A DNA stretch of 64,000 bases from Pusillimonas caeni (lineage in GTDB: Bacteria > Pseudomonadota > Gammaproteobacteria > Burkholderiales > Burkholderiaceae_B): assembly GCF_003545815.1 (NCBI RefSeq), contig NZ_PDUW01000001.1, positions 248,001-312,000 on the forward strand. Reading direction: 5' to 3'. Of this stretch, positions 1 to 7,772 are shown piece by piece. Each line of letters starts with the position of its first letter. Position 1 is the stretch's first letter. A program made the position numbers and the translations under genes. Under the pieces are notes generated by a model. That model made no database searches and was not told the origin of the DNA. It was given only the letters and a program-made list of their open reading frames with translations.

Positions 1-639
1 CACGGCGCCGGCGTCGAGATGGGCTATCGCAGCCGCCTGAGCAACGACGGCTACTGTATCCAGACCGGCAACGGGCACTCCATTGGAAGCGAACGCGGCG
101 GCGCGCAGCAGGGCACAGCCGTCAAGACAGACTATGACGCCTTCATCGCCCAGATGCGCAGCGAACTGGTGGACCGGTACGGCGAATCGGCCTCGGCCTT
201 CGTCCCCATCGGGGTCGGCACGATATTTCCCAATATGTCCTTCCTGGACAGCGCGCGCTTCCGCTCTTTCCGGGTATGGCATCCGCGCGGCGTGGACAAG
301 ATCGAAGTGCATTCCTGGTGCCTGGTCGACAAGGCGATGCCCGCGGAGCTCAAGGCAGCCGTACGCAAACAGTATTCCCTGGCCTTCGGCCCCGGTGGAA
401 TCTTCGAACAGGACGACGGCGACGTCTGGCAAAGCGTGCAGGACAACCTGCGCGGCCACATCGGGCGGCAAGGGCGGTTCAACTACCAGATGGGACTCGG
501 CCGCGAGGCGCCTACCTCTTCCAGATACGGCCCGCCCTTTCCAGGCAGCACCAGCGACATTCTGATGACCGAAGCCAATCAAAGGGCGTTCTACAGACAC
601 TATGCCTCGCTGATGGCCGACCCTCGCAGCAAGCCGTAA
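1..639 (+). CDS. aromatic ring-hydroxylating dioxygenase, alpha subunit, C-terminal part (5' cut by window edge)
   Basis: The reading frame is open from base 1, so the gene starts left of the window. What remains (about 212 residues) is the end of the catalytic domain of a Rieske non-haem iron dioxygenase alpha subunit. It shares FPN-SFL, WHPRG and a terminal NEANQRAFY-like stretch (here TEANQRAFY) with the complete alpha subunit at 42498-43868. The Rieske centre and iron ligands lie outside the window. The beta subunit follows 13 bases later, and the ring-cleavage genes come next, so this enzyme probably makes the dihydrodiol or diol that they cleave. Substrate unknown. Confidence 0.88.
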   Translation, partial: HGAGVEMGYRSRLSNDGYCIQTGNGHSIGSERGGAQQGTAVKTDYDAFIAQMRSELVDRYGESASAFVPIGVGTIFPNMSFLDSARFRSFRVWHPRGVDKIEVHSWCLVDKAMPAELKAAVRKQYSLAFGPGGIFEQDDGDVWQSVQDNLRGHIGRQGRFNYQMGLGREAPTSSRYGPPFPGSTSDILMTEANQRAFYRHYASLMADPRSKP

Positions 640-652
640 TCTTGGAAAAACC

Positions 653-1159
653 ATGACTGACGTAATGAACACTCAATTATGGACGGCGGTGGAAAATTTC
701 TATCGCCGCGAAACCCTGCTTCTGCAGGACCGCCGCTATCGCGACTGGCTGGAACTGATGGACCGCGGCATCAGCTATCGGGTGCCGGTCACCACCTCGA
801 CCCTGAACGGGCTGGAGAGCAGCGAGGACGAGCTGGGCTACTACGACGAGGACTTCGAACTGCTCAAGGCCCGCGTCGCCAAGCTGGAAAGCAAGCAGTC
901 CTGGGTAGAGCAGCCGCCCTCGCGGCTGCGCTATTTCATCCAGGTGGTGGACGTCGCCCACCAGGACGACGGGCTGATCGTCGCCCGAAGCAACCTCCTG
1001 CTGCTGCAGTACCGATGGAATATGGAGCAGCAGTTCAGCGGCGGCCGCACCGACCTGCTCGTGCCTCAAGAGGACGAGGGCAGCTTTCTCCTGCGCAATC
1101 GGCGCGTAGTCCTGGACCGGCAAGCGCTCGGGAACCAGGGCTTGAGCGTCTTTTTCTGA
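653..1159 (+). CDS. aromatic ring-hydroxylating dioxygenase, beta subunit
   Basis: 168 residues, the usual size for the small structural subunit of Rieske dioxygenases (NTF2/SnoaL-like fold). Family features are visible: FYRRETLLLQDRRYRDWLELM near the N-terminus, a central SRLRYFIQ stretch, and RRVVLDRQALG near the end. It has no catalytic residues of its own and builds the alpha3beta3 hexamer. An ATG at 665 is an alternative start; neither has a strong ribosome-binding site. It sits directly after the alpha subunit and 18 bases before the extradiol dioxygenase gene, so the three are probably one transcript. Confidence 0.88.
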   Translation: MTDVMNTQLWTAVENFYRRETLLLQDRRYRDWLELMDRGISYRVPVTTSTLNGLESSEDELGYYDEDFELLKARVAKLESKQSWVEQPPSRLRYFIQVVDVAHQDDGLIVARSNLLLLQYRWNMEQQFSGGRTDLLVPQEDEGSFLLRNRRVVLDRQALGNQGLSVFF

Positions 1160-1177
1160 GAACGGAGGCATTCACCC

Positions 1178-1993
1178 ATGCTAGCCGCCGCCACCGTGCA
1201 TTTCCCCTACATGACCGCCTGGCCGGAGCAGGCCCGGCCGGAACACCGCGACGCCACGCATCAGGGCTTCGACCGCATCGGCAATGCCTTTTCCGATGCG
1301 GGTGTGGAGACGCTGATCGTTCTGACGAGCGAGCACATTGTCAACCTTCAGCCCCGCATGGCGCCCCCCTTTCTCATCGGTACGGGCGCCGTGCATGCCG
1401 CTTTTCCCGAGCCCCAGTTCAATCTCGAACCGGTGACCCGGCCCGGCGACCCGGAACTGGCATACGACCTCGTAGAGCACCTGTACGACCAGGGCATGGA
1501 CCCCGCCCATTCCAGCGAGCTTCGCCTGGACCACGGCACGACGCTGCCCTTGCAGCAGCTCCGGATTGCGCCGCATGTCCGCATCGTGCCCATTATCGTC
1601 AACACCCTGTTCCCTCCCCTGCCCACCCTGAAGCGGTGCAGAATGCTGGGCAGGGCCATCGGCGATGCCCTGCGTGACATGGGCATGGACAAACGCGCAG
1701 GCATCCTGGCGACCGGCGGTATCTCACACGCCGTGGGCGCGCCGGGCATGGACCTCAACCATCCGCAGTTCGATTCGGAGTTCGTCGCCGCGCTCGTGGC
1801 GGGCGACCTGGACAAGGCGTGCTCGTATTCCGACAGCGAGCTGGACGCCCTGGGCAACGGCACGCACGAGATCCGCAGCTGGATCGCGGCGGCCGCGGCC
1901 GCGCATCCGGCGCAGCCCGAAGTCGTGACGGCCATTCCCTATGCGCCGGGCTGGCACACCGGCGTGCATCAGATGTTGTGGAGGACGCCATGA
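1178..1993 (+). CDS. class III (LigB-type) extradiol ring-cleavage dioxygenase, catalytic subunit
   Basis: 271 residues with the LigB superfamily pattern. Probable Fe(II) ligands are H8, H53 and E231 (in GTHEIRSW). H119 (LDHGTTLP) and H184 (GGISHAVG) match the second-sphere and catalytic histidines of LigB. Such enzymes cleave catechol-type rings next to the diol, giving a semialdehyde. The start has a good site (GGAGG, 1163-1167). The stop overlaps the next gene's start as ATGA at 1990-1993, implying translational coupling to the LigA-like partner. Its homologue in module B is at 44233-45069; the two are clearly diverged. The exact ring substrate cannot be told. Confidence 0.87.
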   Translation: MLAAATVHFPYMTAWPEQARPEHRDATHQGFDRIGNAFSDAGVETLIVLTSEHIVNLQPRMAPPFLIGTGAVHAAFPEPQFNLEPVTRPGDPELAYDLVEHLYDQGMDPAHSSELRLDHGTTLPLQQLRIAPHVRIVPIIVNTLFPPLPTLKRCRMLGRAIGDALRDMGMDKRAGILATGGISHAVGAPGMDLNHPQFDSEFVAALVAGDLDKACSYSDSELDALGNGTHEIRSWIAAAAAAHPAQPEVVTAIPYAPGWHTGVHQMLWRTP

Positions 1994-2307
1994 AGGAAAC
2001 CGCCGTCACGCAGTTCCTGATCGATATTACGCGTGGACACCTGAAACAGGCTTACGCGGAGGACAGCCCGAAAGTGATCGCCGCGTCGCCGCTTTCCGAA
2101 GCGATGCGCGCCGCCGTGCGTGAACAGGACATCGCCGCGCTGTGGCTGGCAGGCGTCTCGCCCATGGCGCTGCTGTATTTCGCGCGGCTTTCGGGCTGGT
2201 CCATGGAGCGCTATTACGCCTGCATCGCCGAAGCGGACCTCACGAAAGCCGATCGAGCCGGCTCTGTTCGAGAAGTTCGGCACGAGCCGCCACAAAGGCG
2301 TCGATAG
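1990..2307 (+). CDS. LigA-like small subunit of extradiol dioxygenase
   Basis: 105 residues. The helical pattern, with AALWLAGVSPMALLYFARLSG around residues 48-68, fits the alpha (LigA) subunit of protocatechuate 4,5-dioxygenase-type enzymes, which caps the LigB active site. The ATG at 1990 overlaps the LigB stop (ATGA). The last 20 or so residues are basic, look unrelated to the family, and lie antisense to the end of the GntR gene (68-base overlap). The gene may have lost its original stop. Its module B counterpart is at 45072-45356. Confidence 0.72.
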   Translation: MKETAVTQFLIDITRGHLKQAYAEDSPKVIAASPLSEAMRAAVREQDIAALWLAGVSPMALLYFARLSGWSMERYYACIAEADLTKADRAGSVREVRHEPPQRRR

Positions 2308-2920
2308 AGCTTTCCACATGATCGGTGATCACGCGCCGCGCTTTCTTCTGGTCGTGCCGCTCGAGCGCATCGACCAGCTCGGCGTGCTCGCGCACGACAT
2401 TCTCATCGCGCAACGAAGTCAGGCGCGCGCCGCTGGCGATCAAGTACATCTTTCCCCGAACGCTCAGCAGCTCTCTACGGATCTGGTGCAGGCCCGCCAT
2501 TTCAGCCATCCGGATGTGGAAGGCTTCGTCGATGGTGTACATGTCCTCCCGGCTTGCCGAAGCGCCATTCAGGATGTCGCGCAACTCCGCGATGTCTTCG
2601 GCGGTAGCCGTCTTGCACAGGCGGTCCACGACGATCTGCTCCAGGGCGACGCGCAGCAGGCGGATCTCGCTGATGGCGGCCTCGTCCAGGTCGATAAGGC
2701 GATACCCCCTTTTGGGAACGATTTCAACCACGCCGTCCCGGTACAGGTTCAGCAGCGCTTCGCGGACCGGCGTCCGGGATACGCCCAGCGATTCGGCAAG
2801 AGTGCTTTCAGAGAAAAACTGGCCGCGTGGAATCTTGCCGTCGCGGATCGCGCGGCGGATAGCCTTATAGCCTTGCTGGGCAAGGGTTTCGGAGCGAACC
2901 AGGCTGGAGAGGTTTGACAT
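2240..2920 (-). CDS. GntR-family (FCD subfamily) transcriptional regulator
   Basis: 226 residues from the chosen ATG at 2920. It has an N-terminal winged helix-turn-helix (YKAIRRAIRDGKIPRGQFF, then ESLGVSRTPVREALLNL) and a C-terminal helical FCD effector domain, as in FadR/VanR-type regulators that sense small acids. A longer form from 2968 (MTYYVRQK...) is open and has AGGT upstream, but the shorter start fits the usual family N-terminus better. It runs convergent to the dioxygenase genes and divergent from the SDR at 3004, a good position to control both. The target is inferred. Confidence 0.85.
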   Translation of the reverse strand: MSNLSSLVRSETLAQQGYKAIRRAIRDGKIPRGQFFSESTLAESLGVSRTPVREALLNLYRDGVVEIVPKRGYRLIDLDEAAISEIRLLRVALEQIVVDRLCKTATAEDIAELRDILNGASASREDMYTIDEAFHIRMAEMAGLHQIRRELLSVRGKMYLIASGARLTSLRDENVVREHAELVDALERHDQKKARRVITDHVESSIDAFVAARAELLEQSRLDRLS

Positions 2921-3003
2921 TGCACACTCATCGATAAGAAAAATCTTTTGCCGCACGTAGTATGTCACATTCTACCTGCGGCAGCTTGTCACCAAGGAAA
3001 TTC

Positions 3004-3717
3004 ATGGATATCGGATTGAAAGACAAAGTCGCTCTGGTTACAGGCGCTTCGCGCGGCCTGGGCCGCGCCACGGTCGATGCCTTGGCCGCTGAACAGGCCA
3101 GGCTCGTGGTCGTCGCGCGGCAAAGCGCCGAACTCGAAGAAATGGAATCGCTTTACCCCGGCCGCTGCAAGGTGATGGCCGGCGACGTGCGGGACCCGGC
3201 CCTGCCCCAGGCGGCGGTCGACTTGGCCTTGAAGGAATTCGGCCGGCTGGACATAGCCGTCGTCAACACGCCGGGGCCCCGTGCGGTCCTGCCCCTGGAG
3301 GCCCAGGACAGCGATTTCGCCTCTGCCTTCGATTCCACTTTCTATCCGGCTGTCAGACTGGTGCGTTCAGCCGTTTCAGCCATGCAGGAAGCAAAGCACG
3401 GACGCATCGTCATCATTTCATCGACCAGCGTCAAGGCGCCCAAGCCCTTCCTGTGCCTGTCCGCCGCTGCGCGCAGCGCCTTGTGGGCCTGGGCCAAGAG
3501 CGCCGCACCCGAAATGTATGCAAGCGGAATCACGATCAACGCCCTGTTCGCCGGCCCCCACCAGACCGGACGGGCGCTGGAGCTGGGCGTGAAAGACAGG
3601 GTGATCGGCCGGCCCGACGACTTCGGCCGATTCGTCGCCTCTTTGTGCGGGGACACGACTGGCTACATCACCGGAGCGGGTTTTCTTGTCGATGGCGGCG
3701 AACTGACGGGCATCTGA
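3004..3717 (+). CDS. short-chain dehydrogenase/reductase with altered catalytic residues
   Basis: 237 residues. The start at 3004 is set by AAGGAA seven bases upstream; an ATG at 2962 is in frame but overlaps the GntR control region. The Rossmann motif TGASRGLG (residues 13-20) binds NAD(P). NNAG is replaced by NTPG (88-91). After ISS (138-140), the usual YxxxK is replaced by SAAAR (153-157), so the catalytic Tyr and Lys are both missing. Some SDR subgroups carry LSxxxR here, so it may be active by another mechanism, or act as a binding protein. It ends 2 bases before the hydrolase start and belongs to module A. Confidence 0.83.
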   Translation: MDIGLKDKVALVTGASRGLGRATVDALAAEQARLVVVARQSAELEEMESLYPGRCKVMAGDVRDPALPQAAVDLALKEFGRLDIAVVNTPGPRAVLPLEAQDSDFASAFDSTFYPAVRLVRSAVSAMQEAKHGRIVIISSTSVKAPKPFLCLSAAARSALWAWAKSAAPEMYASGITINALFAGPHQTGRALELGVKDRVIGRPDDFGRFVASLCGDTTGYITGAGFLVDGGELTGI

Positions 3718-3719
3718 CC

Positions 3720-4487
3720 ATGGAAACATCCCATACAACGTTCATCGGCCGCGGACCGCGGCTTTTGCTGCTGCATGGCATCGGCGGAAGCGCCACAGCC
3801 TGGAAAAAGCAAATCGAAAGGCTGAGCGGCGATTTCTCTTGTCTCGCCCCGGATCTGCCCGGGTACGGCGACGCCCCGACCGCCCAGGGCGACGGCCTGC
3901 GGCCCATCGTCCAGGCCACGGCCGATCTGCTGGCCGGCGAACCCGCCCATGTGCTGGGCGTCTCGTTCGGCGCATTGCTTGCATTGACCCTGGCGCGCCA
4001 TCACCCGAAGCTCGTGCGTTCACTGGTGCTTGCCGATGCGACCCTGGGCCGCGCCCATATGGCTGCTCAAGCGCGGGAACAATGGCTGGAGAAACGCCGC
4101 TCGCTATCCACGAGCCTGCAGGAAGTAAGCCTGGAAAGGGCCGCCGAGATTGCATCGCCCGCTGCGTCGCCGCAAGTCATTGACGAGATAGCGCGGCATA
4201 TGCGGCGGGCGCGGCCCGAAGGGTATATGGCGGTTGCCAACGCCATCGCGTCCACGGACGCCCGTCCCTGGCTCCCTGCGATCACGCAACCGACCCTGGT
4301 GCTGTGCGGGGAGGACGACCGCGTTACCGGCCCCGAAGTATCCCGGATTCTGGTCGATGCTTTGCCGCATGCCAGCCTGAGCATCGTCCCCCGGTCCGGG
4401 CATGCTCCCCATATCGAGCAGCCCGATGAGTTTGCGCGTGTGGTGCGGGAGTTCTTGCTTGAGCCAAGATCACTGCGGCCCACGTAG
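3720..4487 (+). CDS. alpha/beta hydrolase, probable meta-cleavage-product (C-C bond) hydrolase
   Basis: 255 residues from ATG 3720, 2 bases after the SDR stop. It has the oxyanion motif LLHGIGG (18-24), nucleophile elbow GVSFG with S82, acid D200 in GEDD, and H228 in SGHAPHIE, so the full Ser-Asp-His triad is present. The closest functional type is BphD/MhpC/XylF-like hydrolases that split the ring-fission product of extradiol dioxygenases; module B has a similar enzyme at 45366-46193. An ester hydrolase acting on Baeyer-Villiger products is an alternative. It is the last gene of the module A plus-strand run. Confidence 0.8.
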   Translation: METSHTTFIGRGPRLLLLHGIGGSATAWKKQIERLSGDFSCLAPDLPGYGDAPTAQGDGLRPIVQATADLLAGEPAHVLGVSFGALLALTLARHHPKLVRSLVLADATLGRAHMAAQAREQWLEKRRSLSTSLQEVSLERAAEIASPAASPQVIDEIARHMRRARPEGYMAVANAIASTDARPWLPAITQPTLVLCGEDDRVTGPEVSRILVDALPHASLSIVPRSGHAPHIEQPDEFARVVREFLLEPRSLRPT

Positions 4488-4534
4488 TAATCCACATCGA
4501 ATACGGGGCCGGCGGGCAGGGCACCTACACGAAA

Positions 4535-5605
4535 CTATCGCGACTCACGCTCCATGTATGCCTGAAGCTGTCGACGAGCCATTAGGCCGCCCTGATCCGC
4601 TATTGCACTTACTTCCGGAAGTTCCAACGGCGCAGGACTTTCATTGATACGCCGTTGAATTGCCTCAAGAACTTCTTTATCTTCGGCAAACGCCGTTTGA
4701 GCAATACTGGCTATCCACGCTGAGGCATTGTCATGAACTCCATAGTTGCGAGACGCCGCCCACCAATAATGATGGGTTGTATTCGTTTCTGGAGTGGTCA
4801 AGTGCTGAAAGCGAAACAAGTACTCCGAACGCTCACCAGGCTCCGCATTGGGATCGACAATGGTCGCTGTAAACAAGTGTTCGGCCGGAGAAACCGACAT
4901 GCCTTTATCTGTTCGATTGACCAGCCGGTCTCCCCACTCTAGGTCCTTATTGTAGATGGGAGACAGAGGTTGATTGTTGAACTCTTTGATGAATGCCACT
5001 CGGGATCCTTCCTGCACAAAGGTAGCAGCGGCTTCATAGTCGTCCAACGCTCCAAACGTAGTTTGATGTACAAAGGGAAAATGAGTCAGATCGAGTACAT
5101 TTTCCTTCAGTAACATGTAATTGGCCATAATGTTCAAATGGCCACCAGCCCAAACCCAGTTCGGATCTCTCAACCACGGGAAATCGGAAACCTCTTCAAT
5201 ATCAGCTTCTTCCTCCGGTCCCATCCATATCCATAGAAATGGAGCACGCTCCACGATGGGAAAAGTTCGCAGAGCTCCCCGCTTCGGGCATCTCTCTTGA
5301 GTTGGAATTTCCACAAGCTTCCCTTCGTGCGAATACTTGAAGCCATGATAACGACAAACGACCTTGTCGCCATCGAGCCACCCCATCGACAGGGGCAACC
5401 CCCGGTGGATACAGCGATCTTCCATTGCCGCTACTGATCCATCGCTCTTGCGATACAGTAAAACGTCAGTGCCCAGAAGCTTACGCGATACCAGTTTGCC
5501 ATCTTCCAGTTCTTCAGATCTACCAGCCACCCACCATAGATTCAACGGATAATTGGCGTTTCTAGGATCATATGGCTGGCATTGCCCAATCGGTGTACTG
5601 CTCAT
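4535..5605 (-). CDS. Rieske non-haem iron oxygenase, VanA/dicamba O-demethylase type
   Basis: 356 residues from the ATG at 5605, chosen because GGAGG sits 7 bases upstream; the 5617 ATG lies inside that site. The Rieske centre ligands are C65-x-H67 (CIHRG) and C84-x2-H87 (CRYHGF). The mononuclear iron site is N169/D172/H175/H180 (LDLTHFPFVH). The length and single-component layout match homotrimeric O-demethylases such as vanillate or dicamba monooxygenase, which need a separate reductase and ferredoxin, not seen nearby. It is followed upstream by a ribose-type ABC importer in the same direction. The base composition is clearly lower in GC than module A. Confidence 0.86.
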   Translation of the reverse strand: MSSTPIGQCQPYDPRNANYPLNLWWVAGRSEELEDGKLVSRKLLGTDVLLYRKSDGSVAAMEDRCIHRGLPLSMGWLDGDKVVCRYHGFKYSHEGKLVEIPTQERCPKRGALRTFPIVERAPFLWIWMGPEEEADIEEVSDFPWLRDPNWVWAGGHLNIMANYMLLKENVLDLTHFPFVHQTTFGALDDYEAAATFVQEGSRVAFIKEFNNQPLSPIYNKDLEWGDRLVNRTDKGMSVSPAEHLFTATIVDPNAEPGERSEYLFRFQHLTTPETNTTHHYWWAASRNYGVHDNASAWIASIAQTAFAEDKEVLEAIQRRINESPAPLELPEVSAIADQGGLMARRQLQAYMERESR

Positions 5606-5630
5606 TACGACCTCCATAAATAGATCTTAT

Positions 5631-6719
5631 TCAATTACCACTAACTTTCCAGTCTTTAGGCGGATACTCGTAGAAGTTATATGGATGGGTTTCAACGTTA
5701 TCTTTCGTAATCAGTACGGTCGGCACGTTGAAATGCGGATATGGAACGCTGTCGTTAGGCTTGTCCAACGGAGGCATAGGCAGGCCCTCATGCTCACGTA
5801 TTGCATATTGCACAATCAGGCGGCCCATGATAATTCCTGGCTCAGATGCAACAGCAAGCATGCGGCCGTCTTTAATCATGGTTTCTTCTTCTTTGACCAT
5901 GGTGCTGGTCAATACCTTCACTTTCCGGCCCGACTGACGCACCGCCTGAGCAGCCCCCATCCCCAAATAGCTAACCGGCGTAAATACGTACTGCGCATCA
6001 GGGGTTCGCATCAATAAGTCTTGGGTTTGAGACAAACCGTCTGCCAACGTCATGTCGCCTTTGAAAGCAGGATCTCCCAGATCAGCTCCGCACTTGGTCG
6101 CAACCTCTTTGAACCCCTCGTACCGTAAACGGGACCATTCCAGGCCAGCAGACCCGGGAACAACGATCACCTTTTTACCTTTTGCCCCGTCATCGCATAA
6201 AGCCTTCCCGAGTGAGCGTCCAATTTGAAAATCGTCTTGCAGCACGCCAAAGGTTACCTTCGCACTATTTACGGGGATGCCGGCAGAAATCGTTTTAATG
6301 CCTGATTTTGCAAGATCATTAATGACTGGATCGAAACCTGAGTATGCCGCAGGTGACAACACTGCATAATCGACACCTAGTGATTTGAAGGCCTGAAGCT
6401 GAGCGAACTGCTCTTTTACATTCCCATAGGCCCCTGCCACTGAAACCTGAGCGACCTCCACTCCTGAACGCTTAGCCTCATCAATAATTCCATATGCAAT
6501 TCCTGTATAGAAGTTGTCCATGAGATGCACAACGGTAATACCAAGCGTCAAAGGCTTTGTAGCTTGAACGGGTTCAACCAAACCCAACAGCCGATCAGAC
6601 GTATCTTGAGCTTGAGCAGTGGCAAACGCCAAGGCTCCAGCTGCCACCAAAGCTCCGACAATCGCCTTGCCCACCATATTTCGTCGATTGCCTGTAAGCG
6701 TAGTTATTAGTTTCTTCAT
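5631..6719 (-). CDS. ABC importer periplasmic binding protein, ribose/TorT-like family
   Basis: 362 residues with an N-terminal basic and hydrophobic export signal ending near AFATAQAQ (about residue 38). The mature part reads as a type I periplasmic binding protein (LTLGITVVHLMDNFYTGIAYG, VDYAVLSPAAYSGFDPV, then VFGVLQDD-type strands), closest in style to sugar-binding RbsB and the TorT group. AGGAG lies 6 bases before the ATG. It is the first gene, on the minus strand, after the permease in map order, and it sits 25 bases from the Rieske oxygenase start. Together they suggest uptake of the Rieske enzyme's substrate; this is inference. Confidence 0.82.
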   Translation of the reverse strand: MKKLITTLTGNRRNMVGKAIVGALVAAGALAFATAQAQDTSDRLLGLVEPVQATKPLTLGITVVHLMDNFYTGIAYGIIDEAKRSGVEVAQVSVAGAYGNVKEQFAQLQAFKSLGVDYAVLSPAAYSGFDPVINDLAKSGIKTISAGIPVNSAKVTFGVLQDDFQIGRSLGKALCDDGAKGKKVIVVPGSAGLEWSRLRYEGFKEVATKCGADLGDPAFKGDMTLADGLSQTQDLLMRTPDAQYVFTPVSYLGMGAAQAVRQSGRKVKVLTSTMVKEEETMIKDGRMLAVASEPGIIMGRLIVQYAIREHEGLPMPPLDKPNDSVPYPHFNVPTVLITKDNVETHPYNFYEYPPKDWKVSGN

Positions 6720-6791
6720 GTTATCTCCTGGTTATGACGTAGTTAAATCGTGGGTGTGAACTGCATTAACTATTAAGCTGGGTCAAGCACT

Positions 6792-7772
6792 TCAAGTACG
6801 TCTGAATCTGTCAAGGATTACTGCGATAATGATTACAATTCCAACGATCAACGTCTGAAAGTAAGCGGAAACACCGGTGATATTCATAACGTTTGAAAGC
6901 AGTGAAAGCACCAGAACACCGAGGAAAACCTGCCAGATGGTTCCTCTTCCTCCTGTCAGCGCCACTCCGCCAAGCACAACTGCGGCAATGGACTGAAGAG
7001 TCAAGCTGGGTGCTGCAATAGGCTGTGCTGAACTAACCCATGCCGTTAATACGATGGCGCCAATACCGGCACACAAGCCGCTAACGCCATATACCAGAAT
7101 CGTATATAAGCGGACATTCACTCCCGACTTCGCTGCTGCGGACTCGCTGGAACCCAACGCATAGACATACCTACCAAAGATGGTATGACGCAATACCAAA
7201 GCTGCCACAATCGCTAGGATCAAAGCCATCCATACCATTATCGGCAGACCCGCAAAGGTACCGAAGCCGATCGAATCCACGTAAGGAGCGGGCACATCAT
7301 AGATAGGCACGCCATTCGACAGCATCAAGGCAAGAGCCTGCGTTACGGACAGCATCCCTAAAGTGACCACCAACGGGCTGGTGCGGAACCACGCGATAAT
7401 CACCCCCGAGGCCAAGCCCGAGATAGCGCCCACAAGCAACATTACCGCGACTCCTGCGGCAATTCCGATTTCGGGCATCAGGATTACGCCAGCAACTCCG
7501 GCTAGCGATAGCACCGAGGACATTGATAGATCCAAACCGCCGCGCATAATGGTAAAAGCCTGGCCAATGGATATGATCAGTAGCGGCACCAGCTGGCGAG
7601 CCAGGTTCATAAAATTATCTACAGACAAGAACCTAGGCTCTATGGCTCCCGCGACAAGAGCGATCGACACTATCAAGGCCGGTAAGATGGCATCCGCCAG
7701 GTTCAATTTGGTAGTTTTCAAAATCGACTCCTGGCGCGAGAAGGGCCGGAGCCCCAAGCTTTTTCCGTTCAT
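6792..7772 (-). CDS. ABC importer permease, ribose (RbsC) family
   Basis: 326 residues, strongly hydrophobic, with about 8-10 membrane segments typical of BPD_transp_2 permeases. The family stretch around SIGQAFTIMRGGLDLSMSSV is visible (residues about 92-112), as is the late LTGGRGTIWQVFLGVLVL. Its ATG overlaps the ATPase stop as ATGA (7769-7772), so translation is coupled. It forms the membrane channel with the ATPase at 7769-9337 and the binding protein at 5631-6719. Only one permease is present, so it probably acts as a homodimer. Confidence 0.88.
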   Translation of the reverse strand: MNGKSLGLRPFSRQESILKTTKLNLADAILPALIVSIALVAGAIEPRFLSVDNFMNLARQLVPLLIISIGQAFTIMRGGLDLSMSSVLSLAGVAGVILMPEIGIAAGVAVMLLVGAISGLASGVIIAWFRTSPLVVTLGMLSVTQALALMLSNGVPIYDVPAPYVDSIGFGTFAGLPIMVWMALILAIVAALVLRHTIFGRYVYALGSSESAAAKSGVNVRLYTILVYGVSGLCAGIGAIVLTAWVSSAQPIAAPSLTLQSIAAVVLGGVALTGGRGTIWQVFLGVLVLSLLSNVMNITGVSAYFQTLIVGIVIIIAVILDRFRRT

